A stretch of 64,000 nt of DNA from Ruminococcus sp. (GCA_017542475.1 JAFXXD010000016.1:62001-126000); one strand, 5' to 3'; counted from the stretch's first letter, positions 17,404 to 26,282 are shown. The notes: generated by a model from the sequence alone, not told the origin. Numbers and translations are program-made.

Positions 17404-17991
17404 TTACCTCTTTTCGATGACTTTGTCGATGAGACCGTATTCGAGAGCCTCCTGAGCCGTCATATAGTTGTCGCGCTCGCAGGCTTCGTGTATCTCCTCC
17501 ACGCTCTTGCCCGCATTCGCTGCAAGTATGGACTCGAGCCTGTCTCTCGTGCGCTCGAGGTTCTTAGCCTGTATCATTATGTCGGTCTGCTGACCGCCGA
17601 GACCGCCGCCGATGAGTGGCTGGTGTATCATTATCTCGCTGTTGGGAAGAGCGATACGCTTGCCCTTTGCTCCCGACGAGAGCAGGAAAGCGCCCATTGA
17701 TGCTGCCATACCGATGCATATCGTCGATACGTCGCACTTGATGTAGTTCATAGTGTCGTATATAGCCATTCCCGCCGTAACCGAGCCGCCGGGGCTGTTG
17801 ATATAGAGGGAAATGTCCTTTTCGGTGTCCTGACTCTCAAGGAAGAGGAGCTGTGCCACAACAAGGCTCGCTGTGGTGTCGTTCACCTGATCCGAGAGCA
17901 TTATGATTCGGTCATTGAGCAGGCGTGAGAAGATATCGTAGGATCTCTCTCCGCGGCTCGTCTGTTCGACAACATACGGTATAAAACTCAT
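17404..17991 (-). CDS. clpP: ATP-dependent Clp protease proteolytic subunit ClpP
   Basis: A 195-residue serine peptidase that assembles as a tetradecamer with ClpX. The catalytic serine is in [11 protein letters not shown] (about 98), the histidine in MIHQPLIGG (about 123) and the aspartate further on near TRDR. Its N-terminus starts [19 protein letters not shown], typical of ClpP. The gap to clpX is 6 bases. It differs clearly from the TepA-type paralogue at 7491-8153. Confidence 0.98.
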   Translation of the reverse strand: MSFIPYVVEQTSRGERSYDIFSRLLNDRIIMLSDQVNDTTASLVVAQLLFLESQDTEKDISLYINSPGGSVTAGMAIYDTMNYIKCDVSTICIGMAASMGAFLLSSGAKGKRIALPNSEIMIHQPLIGGGLGGQQTDIMIQAKNLERTRDRLESILAANAGKSVEEIHEACERDNYMTAQEALEYGLIDKVIEKR

Positions 17992-18019
17992 TATTTCATC
18001 GCCCTTTCTCTAAAAACCG

Positions 18020-18046
18020 TTGTCCCACAAATATATGCGGGACAAC
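18020..18046 (-). promoter_or_regulatory. Strong hairpin between tig and clpP
   Basis: GTTGTCCC and GGGACAAC (18020-18027 and 18039-18046), extendable to an 11-bp stem, followed on the minus strand by GGTTTTTAG. This could be a partial terminator or processing site that sets the ratio of trigger factor to ClpP. Confidence 0.5.
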
Positions 18047-18064
18047 TGATAAGTATTTCTGTTT

Positions 18065-19369
18065 TTATTCTGCCTTTTCCTCAGCAGCCGAATTGTCAAC
18101 CACTGCGTTCTCCTTTACGAGGTCAACAGCCTTCTGTACCTTCATATCTGCTGTGTACTCGCCGAGAGGAATGAACTTCCTGATAGTCTCAACGTCAACG
18201 TTGTTTGCTGCTGCGATCTCGGAGAGACCGTTGTTGATCTCCTCGTCTGTTACCTCGATGTTCTCGAGCTCTGCGATCTTCTCAAGCGCAAGACGGAGCT
18301 TTACCTCGCTCTCTGCTCTGTCACGGTATGTCTCGCGGAGAGAATCCTCGTCCATACCTGTGTACTGGCAGTACATCTTGAGGTTCATGCCCTGCTGCTG
18401 GAGCTGCTGGTCGAATGTGCGGATAAGAGAGTCTATTCTCTGCTCGTACATACAATTCGGGATAGGTGCGTCTACCTTCTCGATAAGAGCATTGAGGATA
18501 GCGTGCTCGAATGAGGAATCAGCCTGCTGTACAGCAGCCTCTTCAAGCTTTGTCTTTATGTCAGCCTTGTACTCGTCAACTGTGTCGAACTCTGTAGCGT
18601 CCTTGATGAGGTCGTCGTTTATCTCGGGGAGCTCCTCGTAGCTGATAGCCTTTACCTTTGTCTTGAAGGTTGCTTCCTTGCCTGCGTAATCAGACATATG
18701 GTAGTCCTCGGGGAAGGTAACTACTACGTCGAACTCGTCGCCGATGCTGTGACCTACGATCTGATCCTCGAAGCCGGGGATGAACTGACCGCTGCCGAGC
18801 TTGAGCGGGTGATCCTCGCCCTTGCCGCCCTCGAATGCCTCGTCGCCGAAGAAGCCCTCGAAGTCGATAGTAACTTCGTCGTCCATCTGAGCGGGTCTGT
18901 CCTCAACGGAAACTATACGGGCGTTCTTCTTTCTGATGATCTCGATCTGCTTCTCGATGTCGTCATCAGTTATCTCCTTGACTTCCTTGGGAGCCTTTAT
19001 TCCCTTGTAGTCGGATATCTCTATCTCGGGCTTTGTGATGCACAGTACCTTGAGCTCTACGCCGTTCTCCTTGTCGATGGAAGTTACCTCAACGCTGGGT
19101 CTGTCAACGAGCTCGAGCTTTGTCTCTGCAACTGCTGCATCTATCTCGGGTCCGAGGAGGTTGTTGATAGCGCCCTCGTAGAATGCGCCCTCGCCGTACT
19201 CCTTCTCGACGAGCTTTCTGGGAGCCTTGCCCTTTCTGAAGCCCTTTACCTGAATATTCTTTCTCTGGCGCTGGAACTCCTGCTCAACAGCGTTCTCGAA
19301 TGTTGCGCCGTCGATCGTAATTACCAGCTCGGTAGTGTTCACGTCTGTCTTGTTTGATGACTTTAACAT
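18065..19369 (-). CDS. tig: Trigger factor
   Basis: A 434-residue ribosome-associated chaperone. The N-terminal ribosome-binding domain has the signature GFRKGKAPRKLVEK (about 44-57). The FKBP-type prolyl isomerase domain spans about 150-240 (DEVTIDFEGFFGDEAFEGG onward). The C-terminal helical arms fill the rest. Length is normal. The gene leads the tig-clpP-clpX operon under the promoter at 19436-19464. Codon use is plainer and slightly less GC-rich than in its neighbours, as expected for a highly expressed gene. Confidence 0.97.
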   Translation of the reverse strand: MLKSSNKTDVNTTELVITIDGATFENAVEQEFQRQRKNIQVKGFRKGKAPRKLVEKEYGEGAFYEGAINNLLGPEIDAAVAETKLELVDRPSVEVTSIDKENGVELKVLCITKPEIEISDYKGIKAPKEVKEITDDDIEKQIEIIRKKNARIVSVEDRPAQMDDEVTIDFEGFFGDEAFEGGKGEDHPLKLGSGQFIPGFEDQIVGHSIGDEFDVVVTFPEDYHMSDYAGKEATFKTKVKAISYEELPEINDDLIKDATEFDTVDEYKADIKTKLEEAAVQQADSSFEHAILNALIEKVDAPIPNCMYEQRIDSLIRTFDQQLQQQGMNLKMYCQYTGMDEDSLRETYRDRAESEVKLRLALEKIAELENIEVTDEEINNGLSEIAAANNVDVETIRKFIPLGEYTADMKVQKAVDLVKENAVVDNSAAEEKAE

Positions 19370-19435
19370 ATTGTTCCTCCATATATAAGATTATAAACTG
19401 ATGACCAGTGGGTACATCTATAAGTATACTGGAAT

Positions 19436-19464
19436 ATTATACCACATTCGCAATGGTTTTTCCA
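19436..19464 (-). promoter_or_regulatory. Promoter of tig-clpP-clpX
   Basis: Minus-strand TATAAT (19436-19441) is preceded by an extended -10 (TGTGG). The -35 region is poor, as often with extended -10 promoters. The leader is about 65 bases. Confidence 0.5.
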
Positions 19465-19497
19465 CTATATTTTTCAGCTTCTACGAATCGGACAATC

Positions 19498-20199
19498 CTA
19501 CATCACTTTTTCAGGCACAAACTGTATATAATCCCCTGCTATCAGGTGAAAATCTATGTCGTCGTAGGTGTTCGTCACGCACAGAGCGTGCGCCGACCGC
19601 CCGTGGATATGTCCGTAGTAGCAGGACTTTATTTTATAGCGGTAGAGCACCTCGAGTATGTCGTAGTTGAAGTTCGAGGCGAATATCGGCGGATAATGCA
19701 TAAATACTATCGGCTCGAGACCTGCGTCCAGCGCCGATTTTATCGACGTTTCAAGGCGCTGTACCTCGCGCTTTAAGACCTTCTCGTCCTGCACGTCCTT
19801 GCCGCCGTCCGTGCCGCTGACCCAGCCGCGCGTGCCGCATATGCCGAAGCCCTCGTACTCGTAGTGGTTGTTGTGGAGGATATGCAGCGTATCGAAGCCG
19901 TTCTCCGCGAAGAAGCCCTCCATCTTGTTAAGTGTCGCCCACCAGTAGTCGTGGTTGCCCTTCAGTATTATCTTGCGCCCCGGAAGGTCATTGATGAAGC
20001 GGAAGTCGGGCTCTGCCTGCTGTAAGGACATCCCCCACGAGATATCGCCTGCGAGAACTATCGTGTCCTCGGGCTTTACCGTATCGAGCCAGTTGTGCTC
20101 TATCCTCTGCTGATAGTCGTCCCAGCCCGCGAAGACGCTCATCGTCTTTGACGGGTCGCTGAAGCAGAGGTGGAGGTCGCCGATGACGTAAAGGCTCAT
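19498..20199 (-). CDS. Calcineurin-like metallophosphoesterase
   Basis: A 233-residue cytosolic phosphoesterase. All dinuclear metal motifs are present in order: GDLHL (7-11), GDISWG (about 51-56), GNHDYW (about 81-86), and GHIHG (about 195-199). It matches a Firmicute family of putative phosphohydrolases that includes YkuE-type relatives; the substrate is unknown. Its ATG overlaps the stop of threonine synthase by one base (TAATG), so the two are co-translated. Confidence 0.9.
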   Translation of the reverse strand: MSLYVIGDLHLCFSDPSKTMSVFAGWDDYQQRIEHNWLDTVKPEDTIVLAGDISWGMSLQQAEPDFRFINDLPGRKIILKGNHDYWWATLNKMEGFFAENGFDTLHILHNNHYEYEGFGICGTRGWVSGTDGGKDVQDEKVLKREVQRLETSIKSALDAGLEPIVFMHYPPIFASNFNYDILEVLYRYKIKSCYYGHIHGRSAHALCVTNTYDDIDFHLIAGDYIQFVPEKVM

Positions 20200-21692
20200 T
20201 ATATGCCGAGTGTGCCGAGCACGTACTGCTTCTGCTCAGCCTTGTCTATCACGTCGCTGAAGCGCTCGGGCTTGTTCTTGAGGTCCGCAAGGGCTGCGGG
20301 TACGGGTATGTCGGAGAGCTCCGCGATGCGGTCTACCTTCGCGTACTCGTCGATGTCGGACTTGCCGCCTTCAAGAGCTTCGAGCACTGCCGCGCTGAAC
20401 TTGTAGGGGCTCGCTGTGGAGGCGATGACCGTCTTCGTGGTGTCGCCCGTTGCAGCCTTGTAGTCGTTGTATACCTTCACCGCTACAGCTGTGTGGGTGT
20501 CGCAGGTGTAGGAGTATTTCTCGTAGATGTCGTGGATAGTAGCCTTGGTCTGCTCGTCGTCGCAGAAGCCGCCGTAGAATTCCTCGGTGAGCTTTGCCTT
20601 GACAGTGTCGCTGACCTCGTATCTGCCCTCTGTCGCGAGCTTGCCGAACCACTCGGAGATGAGCTTGTCGTCCCTGCCTGTCATAAGGTAGAGAAGGCGT
20701 TCGAGGTTGCTCGAAATGAGAATATCCATTGAGGGCGAAACCGTCGCGTAGAATCGGCGGTTTCTGTCGTATACGCCCGTATTGATGAAGTCCGTGAGGA
20801 CGTTGTTGATGTTGGACGCGCAGATGAGCTTGTTCACAGGCACGCCCATATGCTTTGCGTAGTAAGCCGCAAGGATATTGCCGAAGTTGCCCGTGGGCAC
20901 TACGATGTTTATCTTGTCGCCGAGCTCTATCTCGCCGTCCTTGACGAGCTCAGCATATGCGGACACGTAGTATACCACCTGAGGTACGAGACGTCCCCAG
21001 TTTATCGAGTTTGCTGACGAGAACATCATACCGTTGGCGGCAAGTCTGTCCTTGACCTCGTCGTCCGTGAATATTGCCTTTACGCCGTTCTGGCAGTCGT
21101 CGAAATTGCCCTTGATAGCGCATACGCCGACGTTTTCGCCCTCCTGAGTCTTCATCTGACGCTTCTGCATCGGGCTTACGCCGTCCTCGGGGTAGAATAC
21201 GAGGATAGATGTGCCCTCTACGTCCTTGAAGCCTTCGAGCGCAGCCTTGCCCGTATCGCCCGAGGTCGCAACGAGAATGACTATCTTCTTGTCGAGGTTT
21301 ATCTTCTTAGCCGACGTCGTAAGGAAATACGGCAGTATCTGGAGTGCCATATCCTTGAACGCACACGTAGGACCGTGCCAAAGCTCGAGCATATATGTGC
21401 CGTCGAAGAGGTGTGCCATTTCGGCTATGCTCTCTGTCTCGAAGTTCTTCGTGCTGTAGGCGTTGTCTGTGCAGTAGTGTATCTCAGCCTCGGTGAAGTC
21501 TGTGAGGTATTTCGCGAAAACGTATGCGGCTCTGTCGGCGTACTTCATCTCGCCGAGTGCCTTTATCTCGTCGTTTGTGAGCGTAGGTATGCTCTCGGGG
21601 ACGAAGAGTCCGCCCTCTGCGGAAATGCCCTGTGTGATAGCCTCCGCGCTGCTGACCTTTACGCTGCTGTTTCTTGTGCTGTTGTAAAACAT
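20199..21692 (-). CDS. thrC: Threonine synthase
   Basis: A 497-residue PLP enzyme converting O-phosphohomoserine to threonine. It is the longer, E. coli/yeast-type ThrC. The PLP lysine lies in HGPTCAFKDMALQ (about 112). The phosphate-binding loop is in VVPTGNFGNILAAYYAK, and the N-terminus has MFYNSTRN. An AAAGGGTGAT site precedes the ATG. No other threonine gene is adjacent. The spacing to the upstream repeats suggests it begins a transcript, but no convincing promoter was found. Confidence 0.96.
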   Translation of the reverse strand: MFYNSTRNSSVKVSSAEAITQGISAEGGLFVPESIPTLTNDEIKALGEMKYADRAAYVFAKYLTDFTEAEIHYCTDNAYSTKNFETESIAEMAHLFDGTYMLELWHGPTCAFKDMALQILPYFLTTSAKKINLDKKIVILVATSGDTGKAALEGFKDVEGTSILVFYPEDGVSPMQKRQMKTQEGENVGVCAIKGNFDDCQNGVKAIFTDDEVKDRLAANGMMFSSANSINWGRLVPQVVYYVSAYAELVKDGEIELGDKINIVVPTGNFGNILAAYYAKHMGVPVNKLICASNINNVLTDFINTGVYDRNRRFYATVSPSMDILISSNLERLLYLMTGRDDKLISEWFGKLATEGRYEVSDTVKAKLTEEFYGGFCDDEQTKATIHDIYEKYSYTCDTHTAVAVKVYNDYKAATGDTTKTVIASTASPYKFSAAVLEALEGGKSDIDEYAKVDRIAELSDIPVPAALADLKNKPERFSDVIDKAEQKQYVLGTLGI

Positions 21693-21751
21693 AGGATCAC
21701 CCTTTTATTATATTTTGCCGTGTAAAATCGGCGTTTTTTAACAATTTGATT

Positions 21752-21827
21752 TTGTAGGGGCGCATTCCGTGCCGCCTTGACTTAAATTCTGATATGCGGG
21801 CGCTCGGAAAGCGCCCCTGCAACGGGA
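21752..21827. repeat. TGTAGGGG repeat pair between thrC and yraN
   Basis: A TGTAGGGGCG arm at 21753 and a hairpin GGGCGCT/AGCGCCC (about 21806-21825) ending CCCCTGCA, facing opposite ways. The hairpin lies just after the yraN stop and may act as its transcript end. Confidence 0.6.
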
Positions 21828-21829
21828 TA

Positions 21830-22207
21830 TCAGAAAACCACATCATACCCCGTCGTATCATAGGCATTTTCGAGGTAGTCCACCTCCGACGCGCCGCCGT
21901 CCTCGAGCGTGACCTGTGCCGTGTCGAAGCGCGGCTGCAATATGCTCGGATTCCGCCGCAGATACTCCGCCGCCGCGCGTATCACAAGCCCCTGCTTGCG
22001 CCTGTTCACAGCCTCAAAGCCGCTCACCATGCTCCCGCGCTTCCTCGTCTTGACCTCCACGAAGGCGATGTAGTCACCGTTCTCGGCGATTATGTCTATC
22101 TCGCCGCCCTTTATGCGGAAATTCCGCGATACTATACGGTAGCCGCACTCAGTAAGATAGGCGCACACGCGCTCCTCGCCGAGGCGACCTGTCTCGGTCT
22201 TAGTCAT
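21830..22207 (-). CDS. yraN: YraN family (UPF0102) endonuclease-like protein
   Basis: A 125-residue protein with the PD-(D/E)XK-like core of the UPF0102 family: GRLGEERVCAYL, then GGEIDIIAENGDYIAFVEVKTRK, where D, E and K would be the active-site residues. No function is established. It is the last gene of the rplS-lepB-rbgA-rnhB cluster and overlaps the rnhB stop. ATG at 22207 is preferred over GTG at 22216 because GGTGA lies 4 bases before it. Confidence 0.9.
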   Translation of the reverse strand: MTKTETGRLGEERVCAYLTECGYRIVSRNFRIKGGEIDIIAENGDYIAFVEVKTRKRGSMVSGFEAVNRRKQGLVIRAAAEYLRRNPSILQPRFDTAQVTLEDGGASEVDYLENAYDTTGYDVVF

Positions 22208-22829
22208 TGCCGTCACCGAGTATCTTTTTCAGGAACGTGCGGCGGTGAACGTCGCTCGGTCCGTATTTTTTCAGCATTTCGCAGTGCAGTGCCGTTCCGT
22301 AGCCCTTGTGCTGCCCGAAGCAGTATTCCGGGTACTTCTCCGCAATATCGCGCATATAGCGGTCACGCGAGACCTTCGCCAGCACCGACGCCGCCGCTAT
22401 CGAAGCGGACGTCGCGTCGCCCTTGATAACGCAACGCGCGGGACAGTCGAGATCGGGCAGCCTGTTGCCGTCCACGAGCGCCATATCGGGCTTTATTCCC
22501 AGTCCCCCGACTGCACGCCTCATCGCGAGCATGGTCGCGTTCAGTATGTTAAGGCGGTCTATCTCCTCGACCGTCGCGGTCGCCACGCAGTAAGCCCTCG
22601 CCTTCGCGATGACCTCGTCGTAGAGCTTCTCGCGGCGGGTCTCCGATATCTTCTTGCTGTCGTTGAGGTAGTCTATCAGCGTGCCGTCGTCGAGCACGAC
22701 AGCCGCCGCGTACACATCGCCTGCGAGAGGTCCGCGCCCCGCCTCGTCAACTCCGCATATTATCTGGAACTCCCTGCGGAGCTCGGTATCGTAGTCGAAA
22801 AGCTCCTTGTGGAGAATTATCCTTGCCAT
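22200..22829 (-). CDS. rnhB: Ribonuclease HII
   Basis: A 209-residue enzyme removing RNA from RNA-DNA hybrids. The family motif is GVDEAGRGPLAG (about 25-36) with the first catalytic aspartate and glutamate; the third and fourth acidic residues are in MALVDGNRLPD and near ASVLAKVSRDR. Length and order are normal. The ATG at 22829 has AAAGGAGTGA directly upstream; the frame remains open further upstream but those codons belong to the antisense-of-frame overlap with rbgA. It follows rbgA with a 2-base gap. Confidence 0.96.
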   Translation of the reverse strand: MARIILHKELFDYDTELRREFQIICGVDEAGRGPLAGDVYAAAVVLDDGTLIDYLNDSKKISETRREKLYDEVIAKARAYCVATATVEEIDRLNILNATMLAMRRAVGGLGIKPDMALVDGNRLPDLDCPARCVIKGDATSASIAAASVLAKVSRDRYMRDIAEKYPEYCFGQHKGYGTALHCEMLKKYGPSDVHRRTFLKKILGDGND

Positions 22830-22831
22830 AG

Positions 22832-23710
22832 TCACTCCTTTGTCGGCGGGAGCTCGAGCGTTATCCTTCCGAGCTTGCCGCTCCTGAACTCGTCGAGCAC
22901 CGTTATGGCGGCTCTCTCGGTGTTTATCTCGCCGCCCGAGACGACCATTCCGCGCTTCCTGCCGACCTTTTCGAGCAGTGCCAGACCGTCGTCGCTCTCG
23001 CCGAGCTCTATCTTGTAGCGCTCCGTCAGCGACTGCGGGTAGCTCTCCGCGAGGTAGCTCAGCAGCTTCATCGCGAGGGTCTCGATGTCGAGTATATCGT
23101 CGCTTATCGCGCCCGTGAATGCGAGCCTTATCGCCGCCGACTGGTCCTCGAACTTGGGCCACAATACGCCCGGCATATCGAGGAGCTCGGTGTTGTCCTG
23201 AAGCTTCACCCACTGCTTGGTGCGGGTCACGCCGGGTCTGTCCTCGACCTTCGCGCGCTTGCCTCCTGCAAGCCTGTTTATCAGCGAGCTCTTGCCCACG
23301 TTCGGTATCCCGAGTATCATCATTCGTATCGGAGCTCCGCCCATGCCGCTCCTCTCGCGCTTCTCCATGAGCTCGCGCAGAACGGTCGCTTTCAGCGTCG
23401 GCATGAGCTTGTTCAGTCCCCTGCCCGACTTGCAGTCCACGGCAAGAGCTGTCACATTTTCACTTTTAAGGTAATTGACCCACAGCGCGGTTGCGTTCGC
23501 GTCGGCGAGGTCGCATTTATTCAGCAGTACGATACGCGGCTTCTTCGCGGTGAGCGCGTCTATTTCGGGATTGCGGCTGCTCAGCGGCGTGCGTGCGTCT
23601 ATCAGCTCCGCGACCGCGTCCACGAGCTTGAGGTTAGCGCTTATCGCCCGCCTCGTCTTCGCCATATGCCCCGGGAACCACTGTATCGTCTTCATATCGT
23701 TGTTTTCCAA
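22832..23710 (-). CDS. rbgA: Ribosome biogenesis GTPase RbgA (YlqF)
   Basis: A 292-residue circularly permuted GTPase for late 50S assembly. Motif order is permuted: G4 NKCDLAD (about 64-70), then G1 GIPNVGKSS (about 134), then G3 DMPG (about 178). The N-terminal WFPGHMAKTRR is diagnostic. A TTG at 23710 is the likely start because AAGGAG lies 6 bases upstream; the in-frame ATG at 23695 would be too far from it. rplS-lepB-rbgA-rnhB order is conserved in Firmicutes. Confidence 0.96.
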   Translation of the reverse strand: MENNDMKTIQWFPGHMAKTRRAISANLKLVDAVAELIDARTPLSSRNPEIDALTAKKPRIVLLNKCDLADANATALWVNYLKSENVTALAVDCKSGRGLNKLMPTLKATVLRELMEKRERSGMGGAPIRMMILGIPNVGKSSLINRLAGGKRAKVEDRPGVTRTKQWVKLQDNTELLDMPGVLWPKFEDQSAAIRLAFTGAISDDILDIETLAMKLLSYLAESYPQSLTERYKIELGESDDGLALLEKVGRKRGMVVSGGEINTERAAITVLDEFRSGKLGRITLELPPTKE

Positions 23711-23725
23711 AGCAAACTCCTTCGT

Positions 23726-24181
23726 TTACAGCTTTATCTCTCCGCTTATGAGTCTGTCGATTATAGCCTTTGCCCGCGATTCGAGCTCGGGCAGCTTGTC
23801 AAGCGGGAAGAATCTCAGCTTCGTGCTCTCGCCGTCGTTGATACCGAGCTCTCCGCTGTAGTTTTTGACCTTGTACAGCGCTATCACGCAGTCTACCTCG
23901 TCGCCGTTCGGGTAGGTGAACCAATACTCCCTGCCCGAGAGCACCGCAACAAGCTCCAGCGCCGATGTTTCGAGGTTTGTCTCCTCCCTGAGCTCCCTGA
24001 CGGCACATTCCTCCAGCGTCTCGCCGAGCTCCTTGCCGCCTCCGGGGATCCCCCAGTCGGAAGTGTCACTGCGCAGATTCAGCAGAAGCTCGCCTGCCCT
24101 GTTGAAGACGAGGACGGTGGCTCCCGCGTATATTATCGGCTCGTGACCGACCTTTTTCCTCATATCGGATATGTAGCTCAT
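23726..24181 (-). CDS. Nudix hydrolase
   Basis: A 151-residue Nudix enzyme. The Nudix box runs GKELGETLEECAVRELREET (about 50-69), with the REXXEE metal-binding core complete. The N-terminus (MSYISDMRKKVGHEPIIYAG) resembles Firmicute ADP-ribose or nucleotide pyrophosphatases, but the substrate cannot be told. It lies between signal peptidase and rbgA genes with short gaps. A GGAGAGAG site precedes the ATG. Confidence 0.92.
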   Translation of the reverse strand: MSYISDMRKKVGHEPIIYAGATVLVFNRAGELLLNLRSDTSDWGIPGGGKELGETLEECAVRELREETNLETSALELVAVLSGREYWFTYPNGDEVDCVIALYKVKNYSGELGINDGESTKLRFFPLDKLPELESRAKAIIDRLISGEIKL

Positions 24182-24193
24182 TTCTCTCTCCTG

Positions 24194-24799
24194 TCAGTCA
24201 ACAGCTCCGAAGCTGCTGAATGGGTAGAACCTCAGCACTACCCTGCCTATCACGCTCTTCACGGGGACGAAGCCTATCTCCGACGAGCGGCTGTCCTTCG
24301 AGACCGAACGGTGGTCGCCCATTACGAATACGCAGCCGTCGGGCACGGTGACGGGATACTGACCCGTGAATGCGCCGCCGTCGGCGTGGGTCAGTCCGAG
24401 GCGCACGTAGCCCTCGCGGAGCTTTTCGCCGTCCACGGAGACAACGCCCTTCGTGAAGTCGATGTCAACGGTCTGACCGCTGTGCGCGATAACGCGCTTG
24501 ACGATGATGTCGCCGACTCCCTCGCCCTTTTCAAGCGTGCCGTCCTCCGCTAAGGTAAAGCTCTCACGCGCGTCTATCAGCACGATATCGCCGTTCTCGG
24601 GCGACCTGTCGAGCAGGTTCACGATGACCTTGTCGTTCGGCATCAGGGTATTCTCCATAGAGCCGCCTCTTATCGCGGCTATCCGCAGAATATAGGTAAA
24701 AATCAGCGTCACAACAAAAAAAGTTATGACAAGGGTCTCTGCGATGTCGGCAAAGCCGCCGCGCGGAGACCTCTTACTGCTGTCGGGGACCTCAGCCAT
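24194..24799 (-). CDS. lepB: Signal peptidase I (second copy)
   Basis: A 201-residue type I signal peptidase. One N-terminal membrane helix (about 20-42) precedes the periplasmic-face catalytic domain. The catalytic serine is in GGSMENTLMP (about 47) and the lysine in DIIVKRVIAHSG. Box E reads MGDHRSVSKDSR, with H in place of the usual N. It overlaps the preceding signal peptidase gene by 8 bases. It is shorter and more divergent than its neighbour, so it may serve a subset of substrates. Confidence 0.94.
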   Translation of the reverse strand: MAEVPDSSKRSPRGGFADIAETLVITFFVVTLIFTYILRIAAIRGGSMENTLMPNDKVIVNLLDRSPENGDIVLIDARESFTLAEDGTLEKGEGVGDIIVKRVIAHSGQTVDIDFTKGVVSVDGEKLREGYVRLGLTHADGGAFTGQYPVTVPDGCVFVMGDHRSVSKDSRSSEIGFVPVKSVIGRVVLRFYPFSSFGAVD

Positions 24800-25493
24800 T
24801 CTTCGGTCCCTTCCATGAATCTGTCAGTATGTCGAAATCCTTCAGCGGCGAGTACCTCACGAGAGCCTTGCCGTAGATCTGATCCTTCTTTACGAGACCG
24901 ACGCTCCTTGCGCGGCTGTCGGTCGAGTGGTTGCGGTTGTCGCCCATTACGAAGAAGTAGCCCTCGGGGACTGTTATCGGGTACTGGTCGGTGAATGCGC
25001 CGTAGCCGATGTCGGATGTGGGCGTGCCCTCGTTAACGTAGGGCTCGGAGAGTATCTTGTCGTCAACGATGACCTTGCCGTCCCTGATGTCAACGGTCTG
25101 TCCGCCGACCGCGATAACACGCTTGATTATGCACTCGCCTATCGCGTCGGAGCCTGCGCCGTCGGGGATGTAGGGCTTGCCGTTCTCGTCGAGGAGGTAG
25201 TTCACGTCCTTGTTGATGACGAGGATATCGCCGTAGTCAACGTCGAAGAACACCGTGGACATAAATATCTTGTCGGTGTTGCCTATAGACGGGTCATAGT
25301 CCTTGTTGAGCGTGGGCACCATCGAATGTCCCACGATATTTACGGGGTGGAGGATATACGTGAACACCATTACTATGATGAACACCGTCACGAGCGTGGA
25401 CTCCACGATCTCGATGATATCCTTAACTATGCTCGACTTTTCGGCATTAGCCGCAGTCTGAGTGTTTTCTGTTTTATCGTTATTGTTTCCCAT
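24792..25493 (-). CDS. lepB: Signal peptidase I (first copy)
   Basis: A 233-residue type I signal peptidase. The cytosolic N-terminus (about 25 residues) leads to a membrane helix (about 32-50). The catalytic serine is in VGHSMVPTL (about 58), the lysine in CIIKRVIAVGG, and box E is MGDNRNHSTDSR, all canonical. The gene follows the rplS terminator and starts the lepB-lepB-nudix-rbgA-rnhB-yraN run; GAGGTCACG precedes the ATG. Confidence 0.96.
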   Translation of the reverse strand: MGNNNDKTENTQTAANAEKSSIVKDIIEIVESTLVTVFIIVMVFTYILHPVNIVGHSMVPTLNKDYDPSIGNTDKIFMSTVFFDVDYGDILVINKDVNYLLDENGKPYIPDGAGSDAIGECIIKRVIAVGGQTVDIRDGKVIVDDKILSEPYVNEGTPTSDIGYGAFTDQYPITVPEGYFFVMGDNRNHSTDSRARSVGLVKKDQIYGKALVRYSPLKDFDILTDSWKGPKNG

Positions 25494-25524
25494 AACGTGA
25501 CCTCGCTGAAAAAATTATATGTAG

Positions 25525-25547
25525 CAAAAAAGGGACCTTGCGTCCCC
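25525..25547 (-). terminator. Terminator after rplS
   Basis: Minus-strand GGGAC/GTCCC (25532-25536 and 25542-25546) with a 5-base loop and a T6 run. The stem is short, so readthrough into lepB is possible. Confidence 0.5.
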
Positions 25548-25604
25548 CGAGGATAAGTCCGACCTGCCGACAGCAACTGCCGGCAGATACGGTCTCTTCC
25601 GCTT

Positions 25605-25952
25605 TTAGCGGATCTGTTCCTTGACCTTTGCAGCCTTACCAACTCTGTCTCTGAGGTAGTAGAGCTTAGCTCTGCGGACTTTACCGCTTCTTACGATCTC
25701 TACCTTGTCAACAACAGGTGAGTGGAGAGGGAAAACTCTCTCGATACCGCAGCCGTGTGCAACACGTCTTACAGTGAAGGTCTCGCTGATGCCACCGTGC
25801 TTCTTGGCGATAACTGTACCCTCGAATACCTGTATACGGCTCTTGTCGCCTTCCTGGATTCTTACGTGGACCTTTACGGTGTCACCGATGTTGAAAGCAG
25901 GAACGTTCTCCTTCTTAAGGCTTGATTCGCTGATCATTTTGAGTGCATCCAT
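25605..25952 (-). CDS. rplS: 50S ribosomal protein L19
   Basis: A 115-residue ribosomal protein of normal length. Diagnostic stretches are [20 protein letters not shown], the [13 protein letters not shown] block and KIEIVRSG-like [32 protein letters not shown] precedes the ATG. It stands at the end of a long leader transcript from the promoter at 26181-26209. The signal peptidase-rbgA-rnhB group follows downstream, a typical Firmicute arrangement. Confidence 0.98.
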   Translation of the reverse strand: MDALKMISESSLKKENVPAFNIGDTVKVHVRIQEGDKSRIQVFEGTVIAKKHGGISETFTVRRVAHGCGIERVFPLHSPVVDKVEIVRSGKVRRAKLYYLRDRVGKAAKVKEQIR

Positions 25953-26174
25953 TGTAATTTCCTCCTAAAATTTCCGAACATTCATACCCGTTCCGCACAT
26001 CGGGATCAGCATTCCTCGCTGTACGGGAAAATGTATATAAGGTGTGGAGCTCCACACAGATCACTTGCGTGACCCTCTGCATAAGCAGGTATCGGGCAGC
26101 GGACTATCCGATTTAATGTCTTTCGGCATTAACCCTCGACCGTATGTGAGATATACGGACGGAATTTTAAATGC
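25953..26174 (-). ncRNA. Structured leader of rplS (candidate L19 leader)
   Basis: About 220 bases lie between the predicted start of transcription and the L19 ATG. On the minus strand they hold stems CCGTAT/ATACGG (near 26145-26163), TTAATG/CATTAA (near 26117-26136) and a perfect 16-base palindrome GTGTGGAGCTCCACAC (near 26042-26057). Firmicutes are known to carry L19 autoregulatory leaders. I did not align it to that family. Confidence 0.5.
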
Positions 26175-26180
26175 TCTGAT

Positions 26181-26209
26181 ATTATATCACATCTTTGCAG
26201 GAAATGCAA
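26181..26209 (-). promoter_or_regulatory. Sigma-A promoter of rplS
   Basis: Minus-strand TTGCAT (26204-26209), 17-base spacer, TATAAT (26181-26186). Confidence 0.75.
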
Positions 26210-26282
26210 GCCTTTTTTTAAAGAAATAGAAAAATAATTGTTTTGACGATTGTTCTGCGGCGCGAACGCTGCCGATATGTCC

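Noticed and set aside
21693-21715. TATAAT just before thrC as its promoter
   Set aside because: It lies about 15 bases before the ATG and overlaps the ribosome binding site region, with no -35 at 17 bases.
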